This document shows, piece after piece, positions 37,450 through 44,887 of a DNA stretch of 64,000 bases (position 1 is its first letter; every line of letters begins with the position of its first letter). A program made the translations under genes and the position numbers. The notes beneath the pieces were generated by a model, which did no database searches, had not been told where the DNA came from, and saw only the letters and a list, made by a program, of their open reading frames with translations. Source of the DNA: Gloeothece verrucosa PCC 7822 (GTDB lineage Bacteria > Cyanobacteriota > Cyanobacteriia > Cyanobacteriales > Microcystaceae); assembly GCF_000147335.1 (NCBI RefSeq), contig NC_014501.1, positions 4,046,001 through 4,110,000 on the forward strand, read 5' to 3'.

Positions 37450-37911
37450 ATGCAGTCCGGTGCTACTCTTTCTCTAGCGCAAAGCCTATCCCGAGAACAT
37501 CCTTTTGTGGATGAGTTGCTCAGACAGTTTCGACTTCATGATACCTCTGGATGTTATGAAAATTGGTCGAATGAGTTGCTATTAAATTCTTTAATTTTGT
37601 CTCCTATTCGGGAAAAAAATCGAGCGATAAATAGCCAGGTAGACTCCTCTTTATCTTATTTACGAGTTTGTGCTTTTTATCATACTGTTGCCATAGAGAT
37701 TGAGAAAAAAACCGGACGATTGCCTGAAACTTTTATTAATTTAAGTCCTCAAGGTTCTAGTTCAGCTTTGATTTGTTGTGGAAATTTATTAGTGGTTTAT
37801 GAACTTTTAGAACGAGTGAGTTCTTTTGGGTTTGATTCCCTAGAAAAGCTCATTAATACTGGAGAACAGTTAATTCAGTATGCTGTAGCTAGAGTCCATC
37901 AGTTTTTTTAG
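37450..37911 (+). CDS. Extra NifX-associated DUF269 protein (divergent copy)
   Basis: 153 aa. The sequence aligns along its length with the DUF269 protein at 38533-39012: both have a front helix ending in QxR or QFR, then ENWSNELLLNSLI or TWEDRLVLANFI, VDSSLSYLRVCAFYHTVA or VDPATQLRILSFYRAIA, EKKTGRL or EKETGKL, and FGFDSLEKL or FGFESLEKL. It is clearly more diverged (lacks the KKRKREIPVNG loop). It lies between nifN and nifX. DUF269 proteins accompany nifX in many clusters; function unknown. The ATG at 37450 has an AGGAG site nearby. Confidence 0.8.
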   Translation: MQSGATLSLAQSLSREHPFVDELLRQFRLHDTSGCYENWSNELLLNSLILSPIREKNRAINSQVDSSLSYLRVCAFYHTVAIEIEKKTGRLPETFINLSPQGSSSALICCGNLLVVYELLERVSSFGFDSLEKLINTGEQLIQYAVARVHQFF

Positions 37912-37948
37912 CCTAAATTTTGTTAAGCTATCTTTAAGGAGAAATACC

Positions 37949-38365
37949 ATGAAAGTTGCTTTCACCACCAGTGATAATATTCATGTTAATGCTCACTTTG
38001 GATGGGCGAAAAAAATTGATCTTTACGAAGTGAATACCGAGGGTTATAATTTTTTAGAGACTCTTCATTTTAGTGGAGATTTAAAAGAGGATGGGAATGA
38101 AGATAAATTAGTTCCTAAAATCGAAGCTCTAACCGATTGTATTATCGTTTATGTTTCGGCCATTGGCGGTAGCGCAGCAGCCCGTTTAATTCGCAAAAAA
38201 GTTACCCCCATTAAGGCTAATAGTGAGACGGATAAAATTACCGATATTCTCACCAATTTAGTCAAGCAATTGAAAGGAAATCCTCCCCCTTGGCTACGGA
38301 AAGCTCTGCAACAAGAAAATAAGCAATTCGTATTTGAAGAAGAGGAAGAATTAGTTAACAGTTAA
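37949..38365 (+). CDS. nifX: Nitrogenase cofactor carrier NifX
   Basis: 138 aa. Holds cofactor precursors (NifB-co/VK-cluster) on the way to NifEN. Seen: MKVAFTTSDNIHVNAHFGWAK at the front (the NifX/NafY-type motif with the His of HFG), and IYVSAIGGSAAARLIRKKVTPIK, the typical NifX core. The last residues (EELVNS) and stop are formed by GTTAACAGTTAAC heptamer repeats that start inside the gene, so the C-terminus was altered by repeat expansion. Confidence 0.95.
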   Translation: MKVAFTTSDNIHVNAHFGWAKKIDLYEVNTEGYNFLETLHFSGDLKEDGNEDKLVPKIEALTDCIIVYVSAIGGSAAARLIRKKVTPIKANSETDKITDILTNLVKQLKGNPPPWLRKALQQENKQFVFEEEEELVNS

Positions 38366-38500
38366 CCGTTAACAGTGAACAGTTAACCGAAAAAATATTG
38401 CTTACAATATCTGTAACAATACCCAAAAATACCGTTTATTACTGTTAACTGCTCACAAAAACTCCAAAAAGGATAACTGTTAACTGCTCAAAGTTCAGTT
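38350..38500 (+). repeat. GTTAACA heptamer repeats with inverted arm after nifX
   Basis: Units of GTTAACA/GTTAACC at 38350-38391 and complementary TGTTAAC units at about 38443-38452 and 38476-38488, the same family as in the nifH-nifD gap. The arms could pair into a hairpin separating nifX from the following DUF269 gene. Confidence 0.7.
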
Positions 38501-38532
38501 AATTTATCACTAATAAACTTAGGGTGAAATCC

Positions 38533-39012
38533 ATGACAACAGCCACAAGCACTAATCCAGAAGCCGATGCTCTTTTTATTGCTGAAAATGCCTTTCTTAA
38601 AGAATTGGCTCAGCAAATACGTGCCCAAGATCATTATGGCGTTTTTCGTACTTGGGAAGATAGATTAGTTCTCGCTAATTTTATTGTCAGTAAGAAGAGA
38701 AAGCGGGAAATTCCGGTTAACGGAGATGTCGATCCAGCAACCCAATTAAGAATCTTATCATTCTATCGGGCTATCGCTGCTAGTATTGAAAAAGAAACTG
38801 GAAAATTATGTCAAGTTGTCCTGGATATAAGCCATGAAGGTTTTGGTTGGTCTTTAATTTGGAGTGGCCGCTTAATGGTGGTTTGTCGGACAGTCAGAGA
38901 TGCTCATCGCTTCGGTTTTGAATCTCTAGAAAAATTAGCGGCCGATGGAGAAAAATTGGTTGAAAATGGAATCGAATTAATTCAACGTTTTCCTGAAGTC
39001 GCTAACCTTTAA
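38533..39012 (+). CDS. NifX-associated protein (DUF269)
   Basis: 159 aa from ATG 38533 (a GTG three codons upstream is the alternative). Seen: LKELAQQIRAQDHYGVFRTWEDR, KRKREIPVNGDVDP and FGFESLEKLAADGEKLVENG, the canonical pattern of the DUF269 family represented by a solved structure from Cyanothece 51142. All-helical cytoplasmic protein, expressed with nif genes; biochemical role not known. It is followed after 45 bp by the DUF683 gene, its usual partner. Confidence 0.93.
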   Translation: MTTATSTNPEADALFIAENAFLKELAQQIRAQDHYGVFRTWEDRLVLANFIVSKKRKREIPVNGDVDPATQLRILSFYRAIAASIEKETGKLCQVVLDISHEGFGWSLIWSGRLMVVCRTVRDAHRFGFESLEKLAADGEKLVENGIELIQRFPEVANL

Positions 39013-39057
39013 ACCTTATCAGGATGCGCTCAATATCGCAGCCTACAAGAAGAGATT

Positions 39058-39294
39058 ATGGTTCAACTAAGTGATAAAAGTCCAACTCCTGAAGCTGTAA
39101 CCGAACTAAAAAACACCATTCGGCGGCTAAATAGCAAAGCGGGTCAAATGAAGATGGATCTTCATGATTTGGCGGAAGGATTGCCCACTGATTATGAAAA
39201 ACTCGTGGAGCAAGCCAGCAAAACTTACGAGATTTTTCGTGAGTTAGATCAATTAAATAAACAACTCAAACAATGGGAGAAACAACTCAAATGA
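39058..39294 (+). CDS. DUF683 (CCE_0567-type) small nif protein
   Basis: 78 aa. Seen: an initial KSPTPEAVTELKNTIRRLNSKAGQMKMDLHDLAEGLP segment (quoted in part: LNSKAGQMKMDLHDLAEGLP) and a second charged helix to the end, the two-helix coiled hairpin of DUF683, a family found with nifX/DUF269. Structure of the Cyanothece relative is known; function is not. Its stop codon overlaps the nifW start (ATGA at 39291-39294), indicating translational coupling. Confidence 0.92.
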   Translation: MVQLSDKSPTPEAVTELKNTIRRLNSKAGQMKMDLHDLAEGLPTDYEKLVEQASKTYEIFRELDQLNKQLKQWEKQLK

Positions 39295-39632
39295 CTACTC
39301 CGGCTACTCAAACCTTTGCTGATTTCAAAAGCTTAACCGATACTGAAGACTACTTACAATTTTTTGGGATTAGTTATGATCAGACATTTGTCAATGTCAA
39401 TCGCCTGCATATCCTCAAGCAATTTTCTCTTTTAATTGAAGAAGTTGACCAAGCGTTTCCTGACCTGAGTGAAACAGAAAAATTAAGCAAATATGGTGAA
39501 GCCTTTGCAGAAGCTTACGAACTCTTTAAAACTTCCAGCCCTGTAGAAACAAAACTGTTTAAAGTCTTTCAAGAAAAACCCAAAGATGTAGTTTTCCTCA
39601 AAGATCTTACCAAGGACGCAGGAGTCAAATAA
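39291..39632 (+). CDS. nifW: Nitrogenase-stabilising/protective protein NifW
   Basis: 113 aa from ATG 39291, which overlaps the preceding stop as ATGA; an ATG six codons earlier would overlap further and is less likely. Seen: FADFKSLTDTEDYLQFFGISYDQ, VNVNRLHILKQFS and SKYGEAFAEAYELFKTSS, the conserved NifW pattern. NifW protects or helps mature the MoFe protein, particularly against oxygen. hesA follows after 5 bp. Confidence 0.95.
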   Translation: MTTPATQTFADFKSLTDTEDYLQFFGISYDQTFVNVNRLHILKQFSLLIEEVDQAFPDLSETEKLSKYGEAFAEAYELFKTSSPVETKLFKVFQEKPKDVVFLKDLTKDAGVK

Positions 39633-39637
39633 ACGTG

Positions 39638-40444
39638 ATGGAACTTACACCGACCGAAATAGAGCGTTATCAGCGACAAATCATGTTACCGGGTTTGGGT
39701 GAGGAAGGACAGAAAAAACTCAAGTCCACTACCGCCCTCGTGACGGGAGTAGGAGGACTAGGAGGTACAGTCGCCCTCTATCTGGCGGTGGCAGGAATCG
39801 GAAAATTAATTCTGGTTCGCGGTGGAAACCTACGCCTCGATGATATGAATCGTCAAATTTTGATGACGGATGACTGGGTAGGAAAGCCAAGAGTTCTCAA
39901 AGCCAAAGAAACTCTCAGCAAAATTAATCCAGATGTGCAAATCGAGGCTATACCTGAATACGTTACCCCTGACAATGTGGATATTTTGGTTCGAGGAGCC
40001 GATATTGCCATAGACTGCGCTTTTAATTTTGAGGAACGCGATTTATTAAATGAAGCTTGTGTCAGGTGGGATAAACCGATGGTAGAAGCGGCTATGAATG
40101 AAATGGAAGCTTATCTAACTACCATTATCCCGGGTAAAACTCCTTGTTTATCTTGCATTTTTCCAGAAAAACCTGAATGGGACCGTTGGGGGTTTGGTGT
40201 TCTGGGCGCGGTTTCGGGAACCCTTGCCACTTTAGCCGCCCTAGAAGTCATCAAAGTCATCACCGGTTTGGGACAACCCTTATACGGAAAACTCCTGACG
40301 ATGGAATTAGGCAGTTTACATTTTGCTAAACATCGTCCCTATCATGACCCCAATTGTCCCATCTGTAGCAAGATTACTCAACAAAAAATTAACCAAACAC
40401 TGAATTTAGTCAATACCAAAACAAATCTGTCAATTTCAGTGTGA
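39638..40444 (+). CDS. hesA: HesA, MoeB/ThiF-like adenylyltransferase of nif clusters
   Basis: 268 aa from ATG 39638 (GTG 39635 directly precedes). E1-like fold that adenylates the C-terminus of a small carrier protein. Seen: nucleotide loop TGVGGLGGTVALYLAVAGIG, the NRQIL Arg-containing motif, IDCAFNFEER, and zinc cysteines in CLSCIF and CPICSK. The active-site Cys of MoeB-type enzymes is not obvious. HesA occurs with hesB and fdxH in cyanobacterial nif clusters and supports molybdenum delivery or cluster assembly; precise substrate unknown. Confidence 0.93.
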   Translation: MELTPTEIERYQRQIMLPGLGEEGQKKLKSTTALVTGVGGLGGTVALYLAVAGIGKLILVRGGNLRLDDMNRQILMTDDWVGKPRVLKAKETLSKINPDVQIEAIPEYVTPDNVDILVRGADIAIDCAFNFEERDLLNEACVRWDKPMVEAAMNEMEAYLTTIIPGKTPCLSCIFPEKPEWDRWGFGVLGAVSGTLATLAALEVIKVITGLGQPLYGKLLTMELGSLHFAKHRPYHDPNCPICSKITQQKINQTLNLVNTKTNLSISV

Positions 40445-40509
40445 ATCATCCATAAATTAGCCCCTTATTAACGCACTCATCTTTCAGATCTCGATTTACG
40501 GAGGTTTCC

Positions 40510-40881
40510 ATGACAGTTTCCTTCACAGACAAAGCGGCATTTAGACTTCGCACTTTTTTACGGGGTACGACAGAATCAGGCACTTCTTATCAAAAAGGAA
40601 TTCGAGTAGGAGTCATCGATGGAGGATGTAGTGGTTACGAATATTCCTTAGAAATTGTCGGGCAACCCAATCCTGAAGATTTAATTTTTGAACAAGATAA
40701 AATGCAAATCTATGTTGATCCTAAAAGCGCCCCTTTATTAGAGGGAATTGTCATAGATTTTGTGGAAAGTTTAACCCAAGCAGGCTTTACCTTCAAGAAT
40801 CCTAATGCTACCAGTACCTGCGGGTGTGGCAAGTCTTTTTCAGCCGGAGAATGCACTCCTGCCGGAGTGTCTTGTAGTTAA
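40510..40881 (+). CDS. hesB: HesB, A-type Fe-S carrier
   Basis: 123 aa IscA/ErpA-like protein. Seen: VIDGGCSGYEYSLEI with the first conserved Cys, and the C-terminal pair in STCGCGKSFS; the protein ends with extra cysteines (CTPAGVSCS). Delivers or holds Fe-S clusters, probably for nitrogenase or FdxH. A GGAGG ribosome site precedes the ATG. It lies 65 bp after hesA and 39 bp before fdxH. Confidence 0.95.
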   Translation: MTVSFTDKAAFRLRTFLRGTTESGTSYQKGIRVGVIDGGCSGYEYSLEIVGQPNPEDLIFEQDKMQIYVDPKSAPLLEGIVIDFVESLTQAGFTFKNPNATSTCGCGKSFSAGECTPAGVSCS

Positions 40882-40920
40882 GTTTTTGTTTTTTTCTTAT
40901 CAACAACGGAGAACACTATT

Positions 40921-41232
40921 ATGGCTACTTATCAAGTTCGTCTTATCAAAGGCAGCAAGAAAAAACCGCCTGAAATGGATGTGACTATTACAGTAGATGA
41001 AGATACTACCATTTTTGATGCGGCAATAGAAGAAGGAATTGATTTACCCTCTTCCTGTAAAGCTGGTGCTTGTTCGAGTTGCGCCGGCAGAATTGAAGCC
41101 GGAGAAATTGATCAGTCTGAGCAAAGTTTCTTAGATGAAGAACAAGTTGGAAAAGGATTCGTTCTTCTTTGTAGTGCTTATCCTCGTTCCGATTGTACGA
41201 TTAGAACTCATCAAGAAGCTTACTTGGTCTAA
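40921..41232 (+). CDS. fdxH: 2Fe-2S ferredoxin FdxH
   Basis: 103 aa plant-type ferredoxin, the electron donor to NifH. Seen: [11 protein letters not shown] carrying three of the cluster Cys ligands and the fourth in LLCSAYP. The basic N-terminal stretch ([14 protein letters not shown]) is typical of FdxH, where Lys residues contact nitrogenase reductase. The common sequence here is the non-photosynthetic subclass. No terminator is visible directly after; an AT-rich stretch follows. Confidence 0.96.
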   Translation: MATYQVRLIKGSKKKPPEMDVTITVDEDTTIFDAAIEEGIDLPSSCKAGACSSCAGRIEAGEIDQSEQSFLDEEQVGKGFVLLCSAYPRSDCTIRTHQEAYLV

Positions 41233-41393
41233 AAATTAATTTTTATCTCTCCGGTAAACTTTGAAGTCGTATCCTGTATTTACACCAAATTTCTAATATG
41301 TAGTTTTGAGCATGAGAAGGGGTATTACAGGAGCGGCTTCTTATCCTAATTGACTTATTAAGTTTGACAGTTGGACTAGCTATATTAAAGTCT

Positions 41394-41771
41394 ATGAAAG
41401 TTATCAATCATCCTCAAGACTCTATCTTACGTAGAGTATTGAATAGAAAGTTTCTTTTTAAGCTTGTGTTTTGGGCGGTGGGGGAAGTTTGGCTAGGGAT
41501 GATAGGAATTGATGATTTTGCTGATTATCAGGATTTTCTTTATGAGCAAGATTTAGAATTATCCAAAAAAAATAATCGTACTGTCAAGCTTTCGGGTTCT
41601 AATCCTATGTTCTGCAATAAAATTAATGATGCCTGCCCCATTAAAGTTATGGTAGACAAAAAGGATAGCTGTGAAAAAAGTTACTTATATTCTTCAGAAA
41701 CTTTCAATAAAAAATGCCTCAAGCTGAAACACTTTTGTATTAAAGCTGAAATTCTCTCAAAACTTCTCTAG
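41394..41771 (+). CDS. Hypothetical protein in nif cluster
   Basis: 125 aa from ATG 41394 (a TTG at 41364 is the only upstream option). I do not recognise a family. It starts MKVINHPQDSILRRVLNRKF, has a hydrophobic stretch FWAVGEVWLGMIGIDDF at ~30-48, and a Lys-rich C-terminal half with six cysteines (FCNKINDACPIK, DSCEKSYL, KKCLKLKHFCIK). The cysteines are spread without a ferredoxin pattern, but a metal or cluster site is conceivable. It is 22 bp before the next unknown gene and on the same strand as fdxH, so nif co-expression is likely. Confidence 0.6.
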   Translation: MKVINHPQDSILRRVLNRKFLFKLVFWAVGEVWLGMIGIDDFADYQDFLYEQDLELSKKNNRTVKLSGSNPMFCNKINDACPIKVMVDKKDSCEKSYLYSSETFNKKCLKLKHFCIKAEILSKLL

Positions 41772-41793
41772 TTTCTCTTTTTTGAGGACTCTA

Positions 41794-42141
41794 ATGTTAC
41801 AAGAATACTTAGCCGCCGAATTTGTTAAGCTGATCGATCAATACTACCCAGAAACCGGTAAAGTTTTACAGTATTGCTATGTCAGAGTTCTTGAATACTA
41901 TGTAAAAAAACTGCGAAAATCTTCCTATTACTTGGGCATTTATTATCCTAAACAAAAGTTCTTTGAGCTTCAAAATCAACAAGATGCCTTGAAGGAAGTA
42001 GCAGAAAACATGGGGTTAATTGATATTGTTTATGTCAATGCAGATCGGATCATTCGAGACCCTTTGTCACAAATTAAACAAGACAATCCGCGTTTATGGC
42101 TAGAGCTATATTGGGTTTCTACACAGGTTTTTTCTGATTAA
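41794..42141 (+). CDS. Hypothetical protein in nif cluster
   Basis: 115 aa from ATG 41794, with GAGGACTCTA before it. No family recognised. Predicted helical, acidic and Tyr-rich, beginning MLQEYLAAEFVKLIDQYYPETG and ending WLELYWVSTQVFSD, with VRVLEYYVKKLRKSSYYLG in the middle. No membrane segment. The leader sequence (AGGACTCT) is repeated before the next gene, so the three small genes at 41394-42364 look like one translated unit. Confidence 0.6.
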   Translation: MLQEYLAAEFVKLIDQYYPETGKVLQYCYVRVLEYYVKKLRKSSYYLGIYYPKQKFFELQNQQDALKEVAENMGLIDIVYVNADRIIRDPLSQIKQDNPRLWLELYWVSTQVFSD

Positions 42142-42151
42142 GGACTCTTCT

Positions 42152-42364
42152 ATGCTTGCTGTTTACTTTCTTTTGTTATTGATTGTTTTTGTGACAGCTT
42201 GGATTGTGTCTAATGATCAAGATCAAGTTCATCAAATAGCGGCCATCAGTACGGCTGTTATTGCTCTGCTTTTGTGTTTTAGTATAGCGATTATTCCGGG
42301 AAAATTTTTAATTATTTTTTTCTTGTTTTGTTTTTTTAAAAAAATTCACGCAATCGATAAATAA
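42152..42364 (+). CDS. Small two-helix membrane protein in nif cluster
   Basis: 70 aa. Two hydrophobic helices, ~2-20 (LAVYFLLLLIVFVTAWIVS) and ~30-62, joined by a short polar loop NDQDQVHQ; Lys-rich C-terminus. An AAGGACTCTTCT leader lies before the ATG, 10 bp after the previous stop. No family recognised. Position between fdxH and fdxB suggests a part in nitrogen fixation, but nothing in the sequence shows what. Confidence 0.6.
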   Translation: MLAVYFLLLLIVFVTAWIVSNDQDQVHQIAAISTAVIALLLCFSIAIIPGKFLIIFFLFCFFKKIHAIDK

Positions 42365-42429
42365 TATTATTAAAATAGTTATATGAATGGTCTAAAGCCA
42401 AACAAAAACCATCTCCAAGGAGAACACTT

Positions 42430-42723
42430 ATGTCAACTTTATCAGGTCTAACATTTGGTAAACTCGATTGGATTCCTAAATTCGTTACAGCAATTGATGC
42501 TAGTAAATGTATTGGTTGCGGACGATGTTTTAAAGCTTGTGGTCAGAATGTCTTGAAATTAATGGGAATGAACGAAGATGGAGAATTTGTAGAAGATGCA
42601 GAAGACGACGAAATTGAGCGTCAAGTTATGACCATTTTTAACCAAGCTCAATGTATTGGTTGTGAAGCTTGTGCGCGTTTATGCCCCAAAAATTGCTATA
42701 CTCATGAACCTCTACCAGCCTAG
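42430..42723 (+). CDS. fdxB: Nif-specific ferredoxin III (FdxB)
   Basis: 97 aa with two 4Fe-4S motifs: [13 protein letters not shown] and [15 protein letters not shown], the second followed by YTHEP. The acidic spacer (DEDDE-like [11 protein letters not shown]) between them is typical of the nif-specific ferredoxin III family. Likely electron carrier for nitrogenase or cofactor assembly. AAGGAG ribosome site. A 212 bp gap separates it from the next gene. Confidence 0.93.
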   Translation: MSTLSGLTFGKLDWIPKFVTAIDASKCIGCGRCFKACGQNVLKLMGMNEDGEFVEDAEDDEIERQVMTIFNQAQCIGCEACARLCPKNCYTHEPLPA

Positions 42724-42935
42724 AGTTTCCTCTTAGTTAGATTTGATTTCTTCGTCACTGACTAGCGGGCTGGGTTATGAAATTCTAATTGTCTCTTAAG
42801 ACTGTTATAAAGAGGAGATATTGACTTTCATTAAAAAAGGTTAATTCTTTTCCTCGACCCGGGATTTATAGCATTAATTAAGAGCCTCAATCAGTACATA
42901 ACCCAAGACCCTTTTTTTATTTGATTTCCCACAAT

Positions 42936-43433
42936 ATGAGTAGCAATTCCCTAGCGGCTGAAGAAAATTTCTCTGGCTCTGATATATCTCAGGATGTTAA
43001 GATAAAATTACAGTTAGCTTCACAAAACTGGGAAAATACAGTCTTATCAGAGCAATACATTAACGAAGCTCTGGCCTTAGCACCCAATAATCTTGATGTT
43101 TTAATTGGTGCTTATCGTTTCTTTTTCTATAAGGGCAAAACAGATATTGCTCTCGGAATTTCGGAAAAAGTTTTAGAGATAGTCCAACAACGTAAAAATT
43201 TACCCCAAGCGTGGGAACAACTTCAATCTATTCTGCTTACACAAAAAGATGATTCTCTCATTAGGCTCTATTTAAATGCTTATGCGGCTAAGGGTTTTCT
43301 ATTAGCTAAAATTGGCCGAATTGAGGAAGCTAAAATGATCACCACACGAGTTAAAGCCATTGATGAAAATAGAGAATCTTGTGCTTCTACCGTCTTTGAT
43401 GTCTTAACTCACTCACCTGATGAAGATGATTAA
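42936..43433 (+). CDS. TPR-like helical protein near fdxB
   Basis: 165 aa from ATG 42936 (TTG 42921 is the alternative). Seen: repeated helix pairs with TPR spacing (YINEALALAPNNLDVLIGAYRFFFYKGKTDIALGI region, quoted only as NEALALAPNNLDVLIGAYRF and KGKTDIALGISEKVLEI), then GRIEEAKMITTRVKAID. No signal peptide. Such short TPR-type proteins occur near nif genes in cyanobacteria, but I know of no assigned role. Heptamer repeats (TTAGTCA) follow the stop. Confidence 0.6.
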   Translation: MSSNSLAAEENFSGSDISQDVKIKLQLASQNWENTVLSEQYINEALALAPNNLDVLIGAYRFFFYKGKTDIALGISEKVLEIVQQRKNLPQAWEQLQSILLTQKDDSLIRLYLNAYAAKGFLLAKIGRIEEAKMITTRVKAIDENRESCASTVFDVLTHSPDEDD

Positions 43434-43489
43434 TTAGTCATTAGTCATTAATCTTTAGTCATTAGTCATTAGTCATTAGTCTTTAGTCA
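43433..43489 (+). repeat. TTAGTCA heptamer repeats
   Basis: About eight TTAGTCA/TTAGTCT units directly after the stop codon of the TPR-like gene, the same family as at 5804-5884. Confidence 0.85.
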
Positions 43490-43574
43490 TACTCGCTGTT
43501 AAGTCCTAAGTTATTGTAAAAATTATTACTAAACTTGCCTACTTAAAATGATAGTGTGGTTTTACCAATTATGA

Positions 43575-43865
43575 ATGAAAAATAAAGTCATGGCATCCTC
43601 ACGTCAAGAACAATATTTTAATTTAATTGATCAACTTCTTCGTTGTCCTAATGGGCAAGAACCTGAAGTTTTAGATGCTAATGCTGAGTTAATTGATCAA
43701 GGGTTAGTTCAAGCTTTAGTACAAGTAGGAACGATGATGGCTCATGAAAGTAACCCAGATGGAGCTAAATTTTTATTTCATGTTGCCCGACAATTAGCTC
43801 AACAATTAGGTTTATATCCTGAGTCTGCCACAAGTTCTCAAGCGCAATCTGCAACAAGTTCATAA
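43575..43865 (+). CDS. Small hypothetical protein upstream of cnfR
   Basis: 96 aa from ATG 43575, or 91 aa from ATG 43590 (MASSRQEQYF), which I think equally likely. No family recognised. It has a helical core RQEQYFNLIDQLLRCPNGQE, then QGLVQALVQVGTMMAHESNPDG and FLFHVARQLAQQLGL, and ends in a short Ser/Ala/Thr/Gln repeat (SATSSQAQSATSS). The helices resemble a single TPR-like unit, in keeping with its neighbour. Same strand as fdxB and cnfR. Confidence 0.6.
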   Translation: MKNKVMASSRQEQYFNLIDQLLRCPNGQEPEVLDANAELIDQGLVQALVQVGTMMAHESNPDGAKFLFHVARQLAQQLGLYPESATSSQAQSATSS

Positions 43866-44887
43866 ATCTATGACTTCTTCGTTGTCACAACGCAGCCACT
43901 ATAGAGTGGCTGTAAAAGTAAGTAGGTGGAGTGGACAAAAGTAAGATTAACTAAGTACCTGGACATAAATAAAGCCCTCTGCGTTAAAAAATGTAAAAAT
44001 TTCGAGAAAATTAATAAAAATGTATTATTTAGTCGAGTAGATGCGGGTGCGCTCCGGTCTGTAGCCGCCATCAATACCCTTTGCTTTCTTTACATATTCT
44101 TTAAATATATTAAATTTCAATGCGCCGAGCGCTTAGTAAATAAATGTAAATTGCTTCTGACTTGTATAGGAGCAGTTTTTTAGATAAGTTATATCCCTAG
44201 CAACTGACTCGTGACCTCACCGTATACTAGCAAGAATGTCCAGCTAGTTAAATGATTAACAGAGCTTACAACCCTTGATCGATCTGATTAAGCTAAAAAA
44301 TTTTTTCGTTGGGGAAAATCCTAGAGTCTAGAAAGTAAGTGATCAGACTCTGTCGGCTAAATAACTAGGTAAAAACAACTAGAATCAGGGTTGAAAAATA
44401 GAGTAGCTATAAAACCAAGGGTGTGAGTACCGAATGATAAGAATTCATCGGGAGCAAGTCAAAGTTAAGGGAGTATCACCAATAATGTTCATGGCTATTG
44501 ATATATTTTACCATACTTCTACAAACTATAATTACTCATTTTTTTCGGTTATTTTAGGTACTTTTTCTTATTGAAATTCTAGATAAATGTTTATAATAAA
44601 CAAATTATTAAAAATATTATTAAGAAAAATTGAAAATGCTTATAATGAACTGATTGGGGTTTAGTTATATGAGAAATTTATTAATCAGGACAGTTAAAGA
44701 TTTTTTTTATCTTTAACAAAAACGCTCTAATTATTTAGGGTAAAGCTCCAAAATCCTAACAAAAAAAGTTATTAATGAGCATTCTTAATTTGCATATTTA
44801 AATGCGTTTTTAGCAAGAGGTGTTAACGATGGGATTGACACTTATCTTGTAAATTACCTCTGTATATTTATCACTAAATTAAGCCCT
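43866..44887. other. 1 kb region upstream of cnfR without a supported gene
   Basis: A perfect hairpin CAGCCACT-ATAG-AGTGGCTG lies at 43893-43912 without a T-run. A part-match to the nifB/nifP bipartite site, GTGAGTAC (44423-44430) followed 11 bases later by AATTCATC, lies 460 bp before cnfR. The open frame at 43926-44183 has no ribosome site or plausible composition and is not called. The rest is AT-rich and probably holds the cnfR promoter and leader. Confidence 0.5.

Noticed and set aside
43926..44183. 85 aa open frame upstream of cnfR
   Set aside because: No ribosome site, Cys/Lys/Phe-rich composition unlike neighbours, no family pattern; part of an AT-rich leader.
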